This document shows positions 8,702-15,781 of a stretch of 35,388 nucleotides of DNA, one piece after another (positions within the stretch are counted from its first letter, which is position 1; each line of letters begins with the position of its first letter). The translations under genes and the position numbers were made by a program. The notes below the pieces were generated by a model. It saw only the letters and a list, made by a program, of their open reading frames with translations, made no database searches and had not been told where the DNA came from. The DNA lies in NCBI RefSeq assembly GCF_008326305.1, contig NZ_BIXY01000077.1:1-35388 (forward strand). Direction: 5' to 3'. Origin of the DNA: Dictyobacter arantiisoli (GTDB lineage Bacteria > Chloroflexota > Ktedonobacteria > Ktedonobacterales > Ktedonobacteraceae).

Positions 8702-9271
8702 ATGGCAATTGACACGCAAGAACAGAGAGCAGTAGGAGAAGTTTTGGCTGTGAGCATGAGCCCGACGCATACATTTAGCAAGCCGAATCAGGAGTATATT
8801 CGGCTGCTGACGGGACTGGGAGTTGAGGGGGATGCGCATCTCGGGCGAACGGTCAAGCATCGCTCACGGGTCGCGGTTGATCCAACGCAACCCAATCTCC
8901 GCCAGGTTCATCTCATCCACGGTGAACTCCATACAGAATTACAGGCCGCAGGCTTTACGGTCTCAGCCGGACAAATGGGCGAAAATATCACAACGCGAGG
9001 AATAGATCTCCTGGCCTTACCTACCGGCACTCGCCTGCATCTGGGAGAGACGGCCATCGTCGAAGTCACCGGCCTGCGCAATCCCTGTGTCCAACTGGAT
9101 CGCTTCCAGCCCGGCCTGATGGCAGCCGTCCTGGATCACGACGAAAATGGCGACCTGATCCGCAAAGCAGGCATAATGGGCATCGTCCTCACAGACGGCG
9201 AAGTGCGGCCTGGCGACCCCATCCGCGTCGAACTCCCACCCGCACCACACCGCCCCCTTGTCAAAGTATGA
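8702..9271 (+). CDS. MOSC domain protein (YiiM-like)
   Basis: This 189-residue protein belongs to the MOSC family, related to the C-terminal domain of molybdenum cofactor sulfurase and to YiiM/YuaD proteins. Visible family features are LAVSMSP, GLGVEGDAH, RQVHLIHGEL, GQMGENITTRGIDL and, most tellingly, VTGLRNPCVQLD with the invariant Cys, followed by GIMGIVLTDGEVRPGD. YiiM-type proteins act in Moco-dependent reduction of N-hydroxylated compounds or in Moco sulfur chemistry. Divergence from the molybdenum nitrate reductase over a shared control region suggests a cofactor link, but that is inference. The ATG at 8702 has AGGAG about 11 bp upstream. Confidence 0.88.
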   Translation: MAIDTQEQRAVGEVLAVSMSPTHTFSKPNQEYIRLLTGLGVEGDAHLGRTVKHRSRVAVDPTQPNLRQVHLIHGELHTELQAAGFTVSAGQMGENITTRGIDLLALPTGTRLHLGETAIVEVTGLRNPCVQLDRFQPGLMAAVLDHDENGDLIRKAGIMGIVLTDGEVRPGDPIRVELPPAPHRPLVKV

Positions 9272-9368
9272 GACACAAAACGTGCTCCCATGCCCGCCCT
9301 CCTCTGCTCGAATTTGTATAACATGATCAAAAACGTAGGTGCGGCATTTGTAGGGTGATGACTAATAA

Positions 9369-9394
9369 CCATCTCCCCTCAAAGTGGGAGGTGG
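9369..9394. terminator. Hairpin between the MOSC gene and trhO
   Basis: CCATCTCCC pairs with GGGAGGTGG across an 8-bp loop, with one G-T wobble. It could end the MOSC transcript, though no T-run follows. Just upstream, at about 9335-9350, GTAGGTGCGGC resembles a fragment of the R1 repeat. Confidence 0.4.
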
Positions 9395-9424
9395 CAGATG
9401 AGTGGGGAAGATCGGCCCTCGCGA

Positions 9425-9461
9425 TCGACATCAGTAGGGATATTTTTGATATACTAGAGGG
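9425..9461 (+). promoter_or_regulatory. Candidate promoter giving a leaderless trhO mRNA
   Basis: TATACT at 9450-9455 lies 6 bp before the trhO ATG, so transcription would begin at or next to the start codon. TCGACA at 9425-9430 is a possible -35 with a long 19-bp spacer. AGAGGG sits too close to the ATG to act as a normal ribosome site. The same 6-bp -10 to ATG spacing occurs at tnpA (30521-30533). Confidence 0.45.
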
Positions 9462-10337
9462 ATGAGCTACCAGATTTTGTTGTACTACAAATACGTTGAG
9501 GTTCCTGATCCTCAGGCGGTAATGCTGTGGCAGAAGTCTCTCTGCCAGGTGCTGGGCCTGAAGGGACGTGTGATTGTCGCTAAAGAGGGCATCAATGGGA
9601 CCGTTGAGGGGACGTTTAAAGCGGTAAAGCAATACGTCCGTGAGATGAATAGCTATCCAGCATTTGCCGATATCAACTATAAAAGAAGTGAAGGCACTGG
9701 GAATGCCTTCCCCGGCTTATCGGTCAAGTTGCGCCAGGATATTATCAGTGATAGCGTGGCGGATTGGCATGTCAATCCGACGGAGCTAACCGGGAAGTAT
9801 CTTTCGGCGGATGAGTTGCAGGAATGGTATGAGAGCGGGAAGAAGTTTTATCTCGTGGATATGCGCAATGATTATGAGCATATGAGTGGACATTTCGAGA
9901 ATGCTATCTTGCCACCGCTGGAGAATTTCCGCGATCTCCCCAAAGTGCTCCCTGAACTGCAAAAGCTGACGGACGCGCCAGTGGTGACGGTGTGTACCGG
10001 CGGGGTACGCTGCGAAAAAGCGACAGGTTTCTTGCTGAAAAATGGGATGCAGGATGTCTATCAACTCAAAGATGGCATTGTCACCTATATGGAGAAGTAT
10101 CCCAATCAGCATTTCAAGGGCAAACTCTATGTGTTTGATCGCCGCGTCCTGATGGGGATTGAGGCCGATGATCCACAGCACGAGATTGTTGGCGAGTGCG
10201 TCAATTGTCACAAACCGTCAGAGAATTATGTCAATTGCAGCAATAACGAGTGCAACCGTCACCTGATTTGCTGCGAGGAATGCGTTGACAGTCATCCGAC
10301 CTTCACCTGTCCTCAAGGATGCCGCGTGGCAGTCTAA
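9462..10337 (+). CDS. trhO: tRNA uridine(34) hydroxylase, rhodanese family
   Basis: This 291-residue cytoplasmic protein matches TrhO (YceA), which with O2 makes 5-hydroxyuridine at wobble position 34 of tRNAs. It has the N-terminal ferredoxin-like domain with KGRVIVAKEGINGTVEG, then a rhodanese domain with YLVDMRNDYEHMSGHFENA and the catalytic loop CTGGVRCEKATG. The C-terminal tail has several Cys pairs (CVNCHK, NCSNNEC, CCEEC, CPQGC) that probably bind zinc. Length and motifs are standard for the family. It is transcribed alone and ends with two adjacent stop codons before a palindrome element. Confidence 0.95.
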   Translation: MSYQILLYYKYVEVPDPQAVMLWQKSLCQVLGLKGRVIVAKEGINGTVEGTFKAVKQYVREMNSYPAFADINYKRSEGTGNAFPGLSVKLRQDIISDSVADWHVNPTELTGKYLSADELQEWYESGKKFYLVDMRNDYEHMSGHFENAILPPLENFRDLPKVLPELQKLTDAPVVTVCTGGVRCEKATGFLLKNGMQDVYQLKDGIVTYMEKYPNQHFKGKLYVFDRRVLMGIEADDPQHEIVGECVNCHKPSENYVNCSNNECNRHLICCEECVDSHPTFTCPQGCRVAV

Positions 10338-10350
10338 TAAAGCCACCAGA

Positions 10351-10436
10351 CGCAGGAATTTTCGCACCCGGGGTGCTCAAAAAAAATTCGTATATGTTGC
10401 ATAAAGTGTTCTGCGAACACTTTATGCAACATATAC
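10351..10436 (-). repeat. Palindrome element H3 (diverged, inverted)
   Basis: A perfect inverted repeat with 22-bp arms (10390-10411 and 10415-10436) and a 3-base loop lies next to a second hairpin GCACC-CGG-GGTGC (10364-10376) flanked by TTTTC and TCAAA. Read on the minus strand this is the layout of elements H1 and H2: long palindrome, T-rich link, GAGCACC-N3-GGTGCGAAAA. The palindrome arms themselves are unrelated in sequence to those of H1 and H2. It sits 14 bp after trhO and could end its transcript. Confidence 0.7.
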
Positions 10437-10456
10437 CGTGGATCGTATGGATGAGC

Positions 10457-10639
10457 CTACGCGTGCGGACCCGGACCTGGGCCAGGAGTGCCCCAGGAGG
10501 CTTGTGCTACGATCTGCAACGGCAAAATCCCATCAGGATAGTAGCCTCTGGCCTGTTGATCAGCGGGGCGAGCGTTGCGTCCAACTCCACCTATGAAGGG
10601 CAATACCGCTACGATTGAAACACCTATCCACCTGCTCAC
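10457..10639 (-). CDS. Possible 60-residue small peptide with a hydrophobic N-terminus
   Basis: A GTG-initiated frame encodes 60 residues: MSRW, a hydrophobic stretch IGVSIVAVLPFIGGVG, a polar middle and a Pro/Gly tail, GTPGPGPGPH. The N-terminus could be a short membrane segment or a leader. No clear ribosome site is seen, and no family is recognised. The two neighbouring genes are on the opposite strand, so it would stand alone. It may be chance. Confidence 0.3.
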   Translation of the reverse strand: MSRWIGVSIVAVLPFIGGVGRNARPADQQARGYYPDGILPLQIVAQASWGTPGPGPGPHA

Positions 10640-10698
10640 GTACCTAATGCAGGTTCAGAAGACCTTATGTGTAATGTGCCAATCCATAGGATCAGGAT

Positions 10699-10728
10699 TT
10701 GACAGGTATTAGACTGATCCATTATAAT
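10699..10728 (+). promoter_or_regulatory. Sigma-70-type promoter of the Nudix gene
   Basis: TTGACA (10699-10704), an 18-bp spacer and TATAAT (10723-10728) both match the consensus fully. The predicted leader is about 105 bases and contains a GC-rich stretch (CCCGCTTCGGGG near 10769-10780). Confidence 0.75.
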
Positions 10729-10838
10729 CGGCTCGTATCTTTTTAGACGCTGACTGGGAAACCATCCCGCTTCGGGGGGTGAACTACTGTGTTTCTCAAT
10801 TGAAATCGTTCCCAACATGCCCCACAGGGAGTGACATC

Positions 10839-11354
10839 ATGCAAAAGGATGAACGGATTCTCCAGATTAAGCAGAACATCTCATGGCTCCCTCAGCCAAA
10901 CGAGAGCCGCACTGTCATCTCATCTCGACTTCCGCCGGGTGAGATGATCGCAACGGCGCTCGTGCTTGCTTTCGACAAAGATCGTTTGCTCCAAACAAAT
11001 TTGGCTGCACGAGGTTGGGATATTGTTGGGGGACATATTGAGCCTGGTGAGTCGCCTGAAGAGGCTGCGCGCCGGGAGGCATACGAAGAAGCTGGTGCAA
11101 GACTGAGGGAGTTGCATGTGTTGGGCTACCAATGTCTGCGCTTGCTTGGTCCTCGACCAGCTTCATATCGCTATCCGTACCCCGATAGTTATCAGGTTTT
11201 CTACTGGGCGCAGATTGAAGCTCTGGACGAGTTCATACCGACGGAAGAAGCACGAGAACGAGCGCTTTTCGCGCCTGATGATGCTCGCGAGTTGCCTTTC
11301 GTCCGAACTCTGAGAGAACTCTACCTTGTCGCCTTGCACGCCGCTATGAGTTAG
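10839..11354 (+). CDS. Nudix hydrolase
   Basis: This 171-residue enzyme has a complete Nudix box: GGHIEPGESPEEAARREAYEEAGA, in which the G-x5-E-x7-RE-x2-EE pattern supplies the metal-binding glutamates. The family cleaves nucleoside diphosphates linked to another group; the substrate cannot be read from the sequence. I chose the ATG at 10839, with GGGAG about 7 bp upstream, over an in-frame start at 10779 that lacks a site. It is monocistronic behind a consensus promoter. A 7-bp hairpin (CACAGAA / TTCTGTG, 11355-11378) follows the stop and may act in termination. Confidence 0.9.
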   Translation: MQKDERILQIKQNISWLPQPNESRTVISSRLPPGEMIATALVLAFDKDRLLQTNLAARGWDIVGGHIEPGESPEEAARREAYEEAGARLRELHVLGYQCLRLLGPRPASYRYPYPDSYQVFYWAQIEALDEFIPTEEARERALFAPDDARELPFVRTLRELYLVALHAAMS

Positions 11355-11361
11355 CACAGAA

Positions 11362-11670
11362 TCACGAGAGCTTCTGTGTAAGAAGTAAATCGGTCGTCAC
11401 CTGACTGACCGGGCGCCCCGATACGAAGCGGAGATACATACGCCCACTGGTGGCAGAGAGCATCCCGTAGCAGGCAAGTGCTTTGGGATCAGGATTGTTC
11501 TTGTCTGCCGCCAGTTCTTGCAGACGGAGCGGCTCATCCTGTTCGCTCCAACTGTGCAGGTTGGGTTGACTCACCCGGCTCCACCACACCTCATCCTGGT
11601 AACCAATCTCCCATCCGTTCCGCTGGGCCAGCGCAACAAGGGCGTCACGCCGTTTTTTTTCCTGACATAC
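11362..11670 (-). pseudogene. IS630-family transposase remnant
   Basis: About 100 residues of a DDE transposase are readable, with no start and no C-terminus. The frame is open from a TAA at 11671-11673. The retained part matches the catalytic core of IS630-like transposases from memory: ALVALAQRNGWEIGYQDEVWWSR, QPNLHSW, PDPKALACYG, then a LRFVSGRPVS-type segment. The D in YQDEVWW fits the first catalytic Asp. The later segments with the remaining catalytic residues are missing, so it is inactive. A run of eight A lies at its 5' end. It is probably the scar of an old insertion between the Nudix and MBL genes. Confidence 0.7.
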
Positions 11671-11750
11671 TTATGAGTTGTTGTATACATGTGGTTTACT
11701 GACAATAGTATTTGAAGTTGAAGTTGAGCACTAAAAGGATGAGTATATTT

Positions 11751-12593
11751 ATGGTCAATGCAGCATCTTCCCAGAAACTGACGCTGGGCGATATCCACAT
11801 CACCTTTATTCCCGATGGTTCTGTACTCTTTGAGCCGACGGGCCTCTTGCCAACGACGACTACGCAGGATTGGCAGGGCTATCAGTCGTTGTTGAATGAG
11901 CAGGGTAAGCTCGTGGGAAGTATGGGGGCCTATATTGTGCAAACTGCCAACCATACGCTGCTGGTGGATACCGCTTATGGAGATAAGCATGCTGAGGATG
12001 ATATCCTGACGCTGCATGGGGGCGCACTCCTCACCAATCTACGGCAGGCGGGATTTGAGCCGGATGACATTGATGTTGTCTTCTTTACGCATTTTCATAC
12101 GGATCATGTCGGCTGGACCAGTCAGCGCAAGGATGGACAACTGAGCCTGACCTTTCCACGCGCACGCTTCCTGACCCGCCACGCTGAATGGCAGCGCTTT
12201 GATGATCCCGCCACCTACCGTGAAGGCGTTGCCGATACTCTGGCAGTCCTGACCGGGCGCATCGAGTTGCTCGAGGATGGCGATGAACTCATTCCGGGCG
12301 TAAAGGTACGCGCGACGCCGGGACATACCAGCGGACACAGCGCGCTGGTCATCAGTTCCGGCAGCGCCCGCGCCATTATTCTAGGCGACATCTTCCATAG
12401 TACCATCCAGCTTGAGCATCCTGACTGGACCAATATCTACGACTGGGATGCCGAACTGGCGAAGCAGACGCGTCGGCAAATGCTCCAGGAACTGGCCCAA
12501 CCCGCCACCATTGGCATTGGTGCCCACTTCTCTACCTCCGTCTTCGGCCGCCTCCTCACCCAGGATAACATCTATCAATGGCAACTATTGTGA
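11751..12593 (+). CDS. MBL-fold metallo-hydrolase
   Basis: This 280-residue cytoplasmic protein has the metallo-beta-lactamase fold. Metal ligands are seen in FFTHFHTDHVGW (HxHxDH), in TPGHTSGHS (third His), in ILGDIFH (bridging Asp) and in GAHFSTS near the C-terminus. The order resembles the quorum-quenching lactonase / N-acyl-hydrolase-like subgroup, but the substrate is unknown. I chose the ATG at 11751 with the GGATGAG region about 7 bp upstream; starts at 11712 (TTG) and 11739 (ATG) are also in frame. It stands alone between an IS remnant and a strong hairpin. Confidence 0.88.
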   Translation: MVNAASSQKLTLGDIHITFIPDGSVLFEPTGLLPTTTTQDWQGYQSLLNEQGKLVGSMGAYIVQTANHTLLVDTAYGDKHAEDDILTLHGGALLTNLRQAGFEPDDIDVVFFTHFHTDHVGWTSQRKDGQLSLTFPRARFLTRHAEWQRFDDPATYREGVADTLAVLTGRIELLEDGDELIPGVKVRATPGHTSGHSALVISSGSARAIILGDIFHSTIQLEHPDWTNIYDWDAELAKQTRRQMLQELAQPATIGIGAHFSTSVFGRLLTQDNIYQWQLL

Positions 12594-12605
12594 TAGTACC
12601 TGTAG

Positions 12606-12651
12606 GGTGAAAACGGGGTGCAGGGGCGGCACTCTGAACCCCGCTTTCACC
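12606..12651 (+). terminator. Hairpin after the MBL gene
   Basis: A 14-bp stem with one mismatch (12606-12619 with 12638-12651) starts 12 bp after the MBL stop. It is GC-rich and well placed for termination, but no T-run follows. Confidence 0.6.
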
Positions 12652-12684
12652 ACTACCCCGCAGGACGGAGAGCCGATGCGAAGC

Positions 12685-12714
12685 TTGACAGAGTATATTG
12701 AGCGATGCTATTAT
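12685..12714 (+). promoter_or_regulatory. Sigma-70-type promoter for the GCS2-like gene
   Basis: TTGACA (12685-12690), an 18-bp spacer and TATTAT (12709-12714). The predicted leader is about 125 bases. Confidence 0.65.
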
Positions 12715-12845
12715 TCTGTTGTGCAAATAGCATGAAATATGATTTAATACATTTAAACTTACAGCACACTCATCCTATCTACTCCCACCCTCTTAGATGT
12801 GTCTTTTGACGATAAGAATGCCCGGGAACTACAAAAGGAGCTGTT

Positions 12846-13973
12846 ATGTTTGCCTTTGGCCTTGAGCATGAGGTGGCCTTGCTGGATCATGATGGTCTGT
12901 ATGTTGATTTCGCACGTACTTCGTTTGATGAGCTGGCCGCGATAATCGCGACTCTACCTCTCTATCAGCAGGATTATCCACAATTGCGCCTTGGCGATGC
13001 GGGTATTAAACAGAAGCGCTGGTATATCGAGGGATTTGAGCGCTATGATAGCAACGGCAGGATGACGACCTGCTTGCCGAAAGGGATCGAGATTCGGACG
13101 ACGATCCATGAGACGATCCAGGGGGCGGTTGATGAGCTGACAGAAAGCTTTGGGCGCTTACGTCAGGCAGCCAGTGAGTTTGGCTTTACGCCCGTCTTGA
13201 TCAGCTTCCATCCTTATGCGACGGCCTTTACGCCCACACCACCGCTGAACACCTATGAGTTGCAGCGGCGACAACAATCCCCTGAGAAGCAGACCGCCCA
13301 GATTCCTATGCTCACCCATGGTCCCGATCTCAATCTCTCGCTCAGCGATCTCTCTACGGCGGAGATCATCGAGATGGGACGCAAGCTCACTTACTATAGT
13401 CCCTTTATTGTCCCCTTCAGCTTCAGTTCTCCTTTTTACCAGGGAACGCTCTGGGAGGGTTTATCGGTACGCACGTTTATTCGCACGGGCGCACGTCCGG
13501 CGGTGATGGTCTTTCTGGCAGAGGAGGCGGATCTGCTGCAAAGCACGCCTTCACTGACCAAGATCGCACGCCTGCCCGCCGAGGTGGGACGCATCGAATT
13601 CAAGGCTTGCGATAGCTGCGCTGACTTCACGCTTTATGCCTCCTTGCTGGCACTCCTCAAAGGTCTGATCCTGGATACAAACTTGATGAGACGCGCTACG
13701 GTTCCCGATCCAGAACTGCATCAGCATGCCGCTTGCCATGGCTTCGCCGCCGCCCAGATCCGTGCTGGCAGTCTGGAAGTGCTCCAGGCCGCGCACTATG
13801 CCCTGGGTAGTGATCCCGACGCCGCCTTGCTCACGCCCCTCTTCGCCATGCTGCGCCAGCACCACACGCCAGCCCATCAGCTCATCGCCAGCTACCAGCA
13901 AACCCATTCCATTGAAGCTACCCTGCGCGCAACCTATACTCTGCAAGAGCAGCAATTTCTCAATCCGCAATGA
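12846..13973 (+). CDS. Glutamate-cysteine ligase-like (GCS2-type) carboxylate-amine ligase
   Basis: This 375-residue protein starts with FGLEHEVALLD, matching the N-terminal acidic metal/ATP motif (G-x-E-x-E type) of carboxylate-amine ligases of the glutamine synthetase-like fold. LPKGIEIRTTIHETIQ and VGRIEFKACDSCADF are further family-like segments, the latter carrying the conserved E-x-R/K region. Such enzymes join an amino acid to glutamate or a related acid; low-molecular-weight thiol synthesis is a reasonable guess, not proven. The start has AGGAG 6 bp upstream. It is monocistronic and converges on the P450 operon, with an R1 repeat and a hairpin in the gap. Confidence 0.72.
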   Translation: MFAFGLEHEVALLDHDGLYVDFARTSFDELAAIIATLPLYQQDYPQLRLGDAGIKQKRWYIEGFERYDSNGRMTTCLPKGIEIRTTIHETIQGAVDELTESFGRLRQAASEFGFTPVLISFHPYATAFTPTPPLNTYELQRRQQSPEKQTAQIPMLTHGPDLNLSLSDLSTAEIIEMGRKLTYYSPFIVPFSFSSPFYQGTLWEGLSVRTFIRTGARPAVMVFLAEEADLLQSTPSLTKIARLPAEVGRIEFKACDSCADFTLYASLLALLKGLILDTNLMRRATVPDPELHQHAACHGFAAAQIRAGSLEVLQAAHYALGSDPDAALLTPLFAMLRQHHTPAHQLIASYQQTHSIEATLRATYTLQEQQFLNPQ

Positions 13974-14002
13974 CATGCCTCAACACATTTTTTGCTGGAC
14001 AG

Positions 14003-14110
14003 ATGGCCTACGGGGACGCTTGCTCGTACGATGCACGGGAAAGCGCACCTCGGTTGCGACCTCGGCACGCACCTACATTTCTCCATCGTGATTCTCGTTA
14101 TTTTAGCAGT
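14003..14110 (+). repeat. Dispersed R1 repeat, well-preserved copy
   Basis: The copy runs from GGCCTACGGGGACGC through CGTACGATGCACGGGAAAGC, the core GCGCACCTCGGTTGCGACCT and CGGCACGCACCTAC, to the end motif ATTCTCGTTATTTTAG. It lies between convergent genes. Near-identical cores occur at 20040, 22780, 23690, 25265 and 27555. Confidence 0.8.
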
Positions 14111-14148
14111 ATTTACCTTTATACATGGAGACATGGTATATTCTTATC

Positions 14149-14191
14149 CCATATTATATAAAACGTTGATTGAACGTTTTATATAATATGG
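14149..14191. terminator. Perfect 19-bp inverted repeat at the end of the P450 operon
   Basis: The arms 14149-14167 and 14173-14191 pair perfectly around a 5-base loop. It is AT-rich and sits 13 bp beyond the P450 stop on one side and downstream of the GCS2-like gene on the other, fitting a bidirectional terminator. Confidence 0.65.
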
Positions 14192-14204
14192 CTTATTTAC
14201 TTGC

Positions 14205-15419
14205 TTAATCGCGCATGTGGTCATAGTGCACGAAGAGGTGGCGGGGCGCACGGATCGATGCGCCCAGACGATATGGCGGCGCGGCATCGATCAGTTGAGG
14301 ATTCTCCAGGCGACGCGCCAGTTCGACCAGCGTGACCTGCGTCTCCAGACGGGCCAGCGGCGCGCCGACACAATAATGGATACCACCACCAAAGCCAAGA
14401 TGATCAATGTCTTTGCGCTCAGGATTAAAGCGGTCGGGTTCGCTGAAGTGCTCTGGATCCCGATTGGCGGCGGCGATGATCAGGTGGATCGGGGCTCCCT
14501 TTGGAATGGTGACACCGGCAATGGTGACGTCAGCCAGGGACGTGCGGCGTAACATCTGGACCGGTGGCTCATAGCGCAAGACCTCCTCGACCACCTGGGC
14601 CGCCAGTTCTGGCTCCTTACGCAGGCGCTCCAGCCACTCTGGGAAGCGTAACAGGGTGAACATACTATTGGAGATCAGGTTGACCGTGGTTTCATGACCC
14701 GCAACCAGCAGCAGGACGGAGGTCGTGACCAGTTCATCATTGCTCATCAGCTTCTCATTTGTCGTATCATGCAACATCGCAGAGAGCAATCCTTCGCGTG
14801 GCTGCCTCTTAATCGCATTGATCAGGTCTGCCATATAGGTACGGATGCTCTTAATCGCCTTCAGGGTCTGCATGCGTATCTCTGGATTCCTGGCCTGACT
14901 GGTATCATTGCCCAGAATCAATTGATCAGACCATTCGTGAAAGAGATACTCATCGGAGCGCGGCACCCCCAGGATCTCACAGATAATCGTCACCGGCACG
15001 GGATAGGCCACATCATCCACAATATCTAACTGCTGAACATTACGCCTGGTATCCAGCGCCTCCTTGACTACCTCCAGCAGGCGCGGCTTCTGACTATAGA
15101 TCAGGTCAGGCGTAAACTTACTCATAACCTGATGACGTAACCAATCGTGCTTGGGTGGATCGAGAAAGACAAAACCAGGTATCTGTCCTTCCTCTTCCAC
15201 CACGCGCTGATCCTCCTTACTATAGCACTTGCTCATATCACTACTAAAACGTGGATCGTGTAAAATGTCGTTAATTTCCTTATAGGTGCTCACTACATAG
15301 CGCCCATCCCCCTGTGCCAGCACGGGATGTTCCCGCAATTGCGCGAAGAGAGGATAAGGATTGGGACGGTTGGCATAGGCCAATACCTGATCCAATAGAT
15401 TGTTCTGCGACACAGCCAT
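14205..15419 (-). CDS. Cytochrome P450
   Basis: This 404-residue soluble bacterial P450 has the I-helix oxygen-activation motif AGHETT (240-245), the K-helix E279-x-x-R282, and the heme loop FGGGIHYCVG with thiolate ligand Cys350. Length and lack of a membrane anchor fit class I enzymes of the CYP107/CYP109-like type; the substrate is unknown. I chose the ATG at 15419, about 6 bp after a GAGG site, with 15422 also possible. The open frame extends upstream to 15662, but only through the tandem repeat, so that extension is not taken as coding. It is the last gene after ferredoxin and reductase, which supply its electrons. Confidence 0.93.
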   Translation of the reverse strand: MAVSQNNLLDQVLAYANRPNPYPLFAQLREHPVLAQGDGRYVVSTYKEINDILHDPRFSSDMSKCYSKEDQRVVEEEGQIPGFVFLDPPKHDWLRHQVMSKFTPDLIYSQKPRLLEVVKEALDTRRNVQQLDIVDDVAYPVPVTIICEILGVPRSDEYLFHEWSDQLILGNDTSQARNPEIRMQTLKAIKSIRTYMADLINAIKRQPREGLLSAMLHDTTNEKLMSNDELVTTSVLLLVAGHETTVNLISNSMFTLLRFPEWLERLRKEPELAAQVVEEVLRYEPPVQMLRRTSLADVTIAGVTIPKGAPIHLIIAAANRDPEHFSEPDRFNPERKDIDHLGFGGGIHYCVGAPLARLETQVTLVELARRLENPQLIDAAPPYRLGASIRAPRHLFVHYDHMRD

Positions 15420-15489
15420 CATGAACCTCATTTCAGGAAACTTGCCCGCTACGCGGGCAGGTAGTGGAGAGAGGCCAGGGCACAGCCCT

Positions 15490-15781
15490 GGAACCCGGGT
15501 TAAGGGTTGCACCCTTAACAATCCCGCATTTCTCACGTAGTTCAATATATTCAGGTGCGAGCCTGGAACCCAGGTTAAGGGTTGCACCCTTAACAATCCC
15601 GCATTTCTCACGTAGTTCAATATACTCAGGTGCGAGCCTGGAACCCGGGTTAAGGGGTGCAACCCTTAACAATCCCGCATTTCTCACGTAGTTCAATATA
15701 TTCAGGTGCGAGCCTGGAACCCGGGTTAAGGGTTGCACCCTTAACAATCTCGCATTTCTCACGTAGTTCAATATACTTACG
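15490..15781 (-). repeat. Four tandem ~75-bp units between reductase and P450 genes
   Basis: Copies start at about 15490, 15565, 15640 and 15716 and differ at only a few bases. Each contains a palindrome GTTAAGGGT-TGC-ACCCTTAAC (9-bp stem, 8 bp in the third copy), then ATCCCGCATTTCTCACGTAG and TTCAATATA. The last copy reaches the stop codon of the reductase gene. The 75-bp unit keeps long frames open by arithmetic, which creates false coding extensions. Confidence 0.92.

Noticed and set aside
15420-15662. N-terminal extension of the P450 by about 81 residues
   Set aside because: The extension is only a translation of the 75-bp tandem repeats, kept open because 75 is a multiple of three. The P450 fold starts after a good ribosome site at 15419.
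15433-15771. Repeat protein with 25-residue periods in the tandem repeat
   Set aside because: Several frames are open through the array for arithmetic reasons, no ribosome site is present, and the units contain strong hairpins. A non-coding role is more likely.
15490-15781. CRISPR array
   Set aside because: The units are contiguous 75-bp copies without variable spacers, and no cas gene is present.
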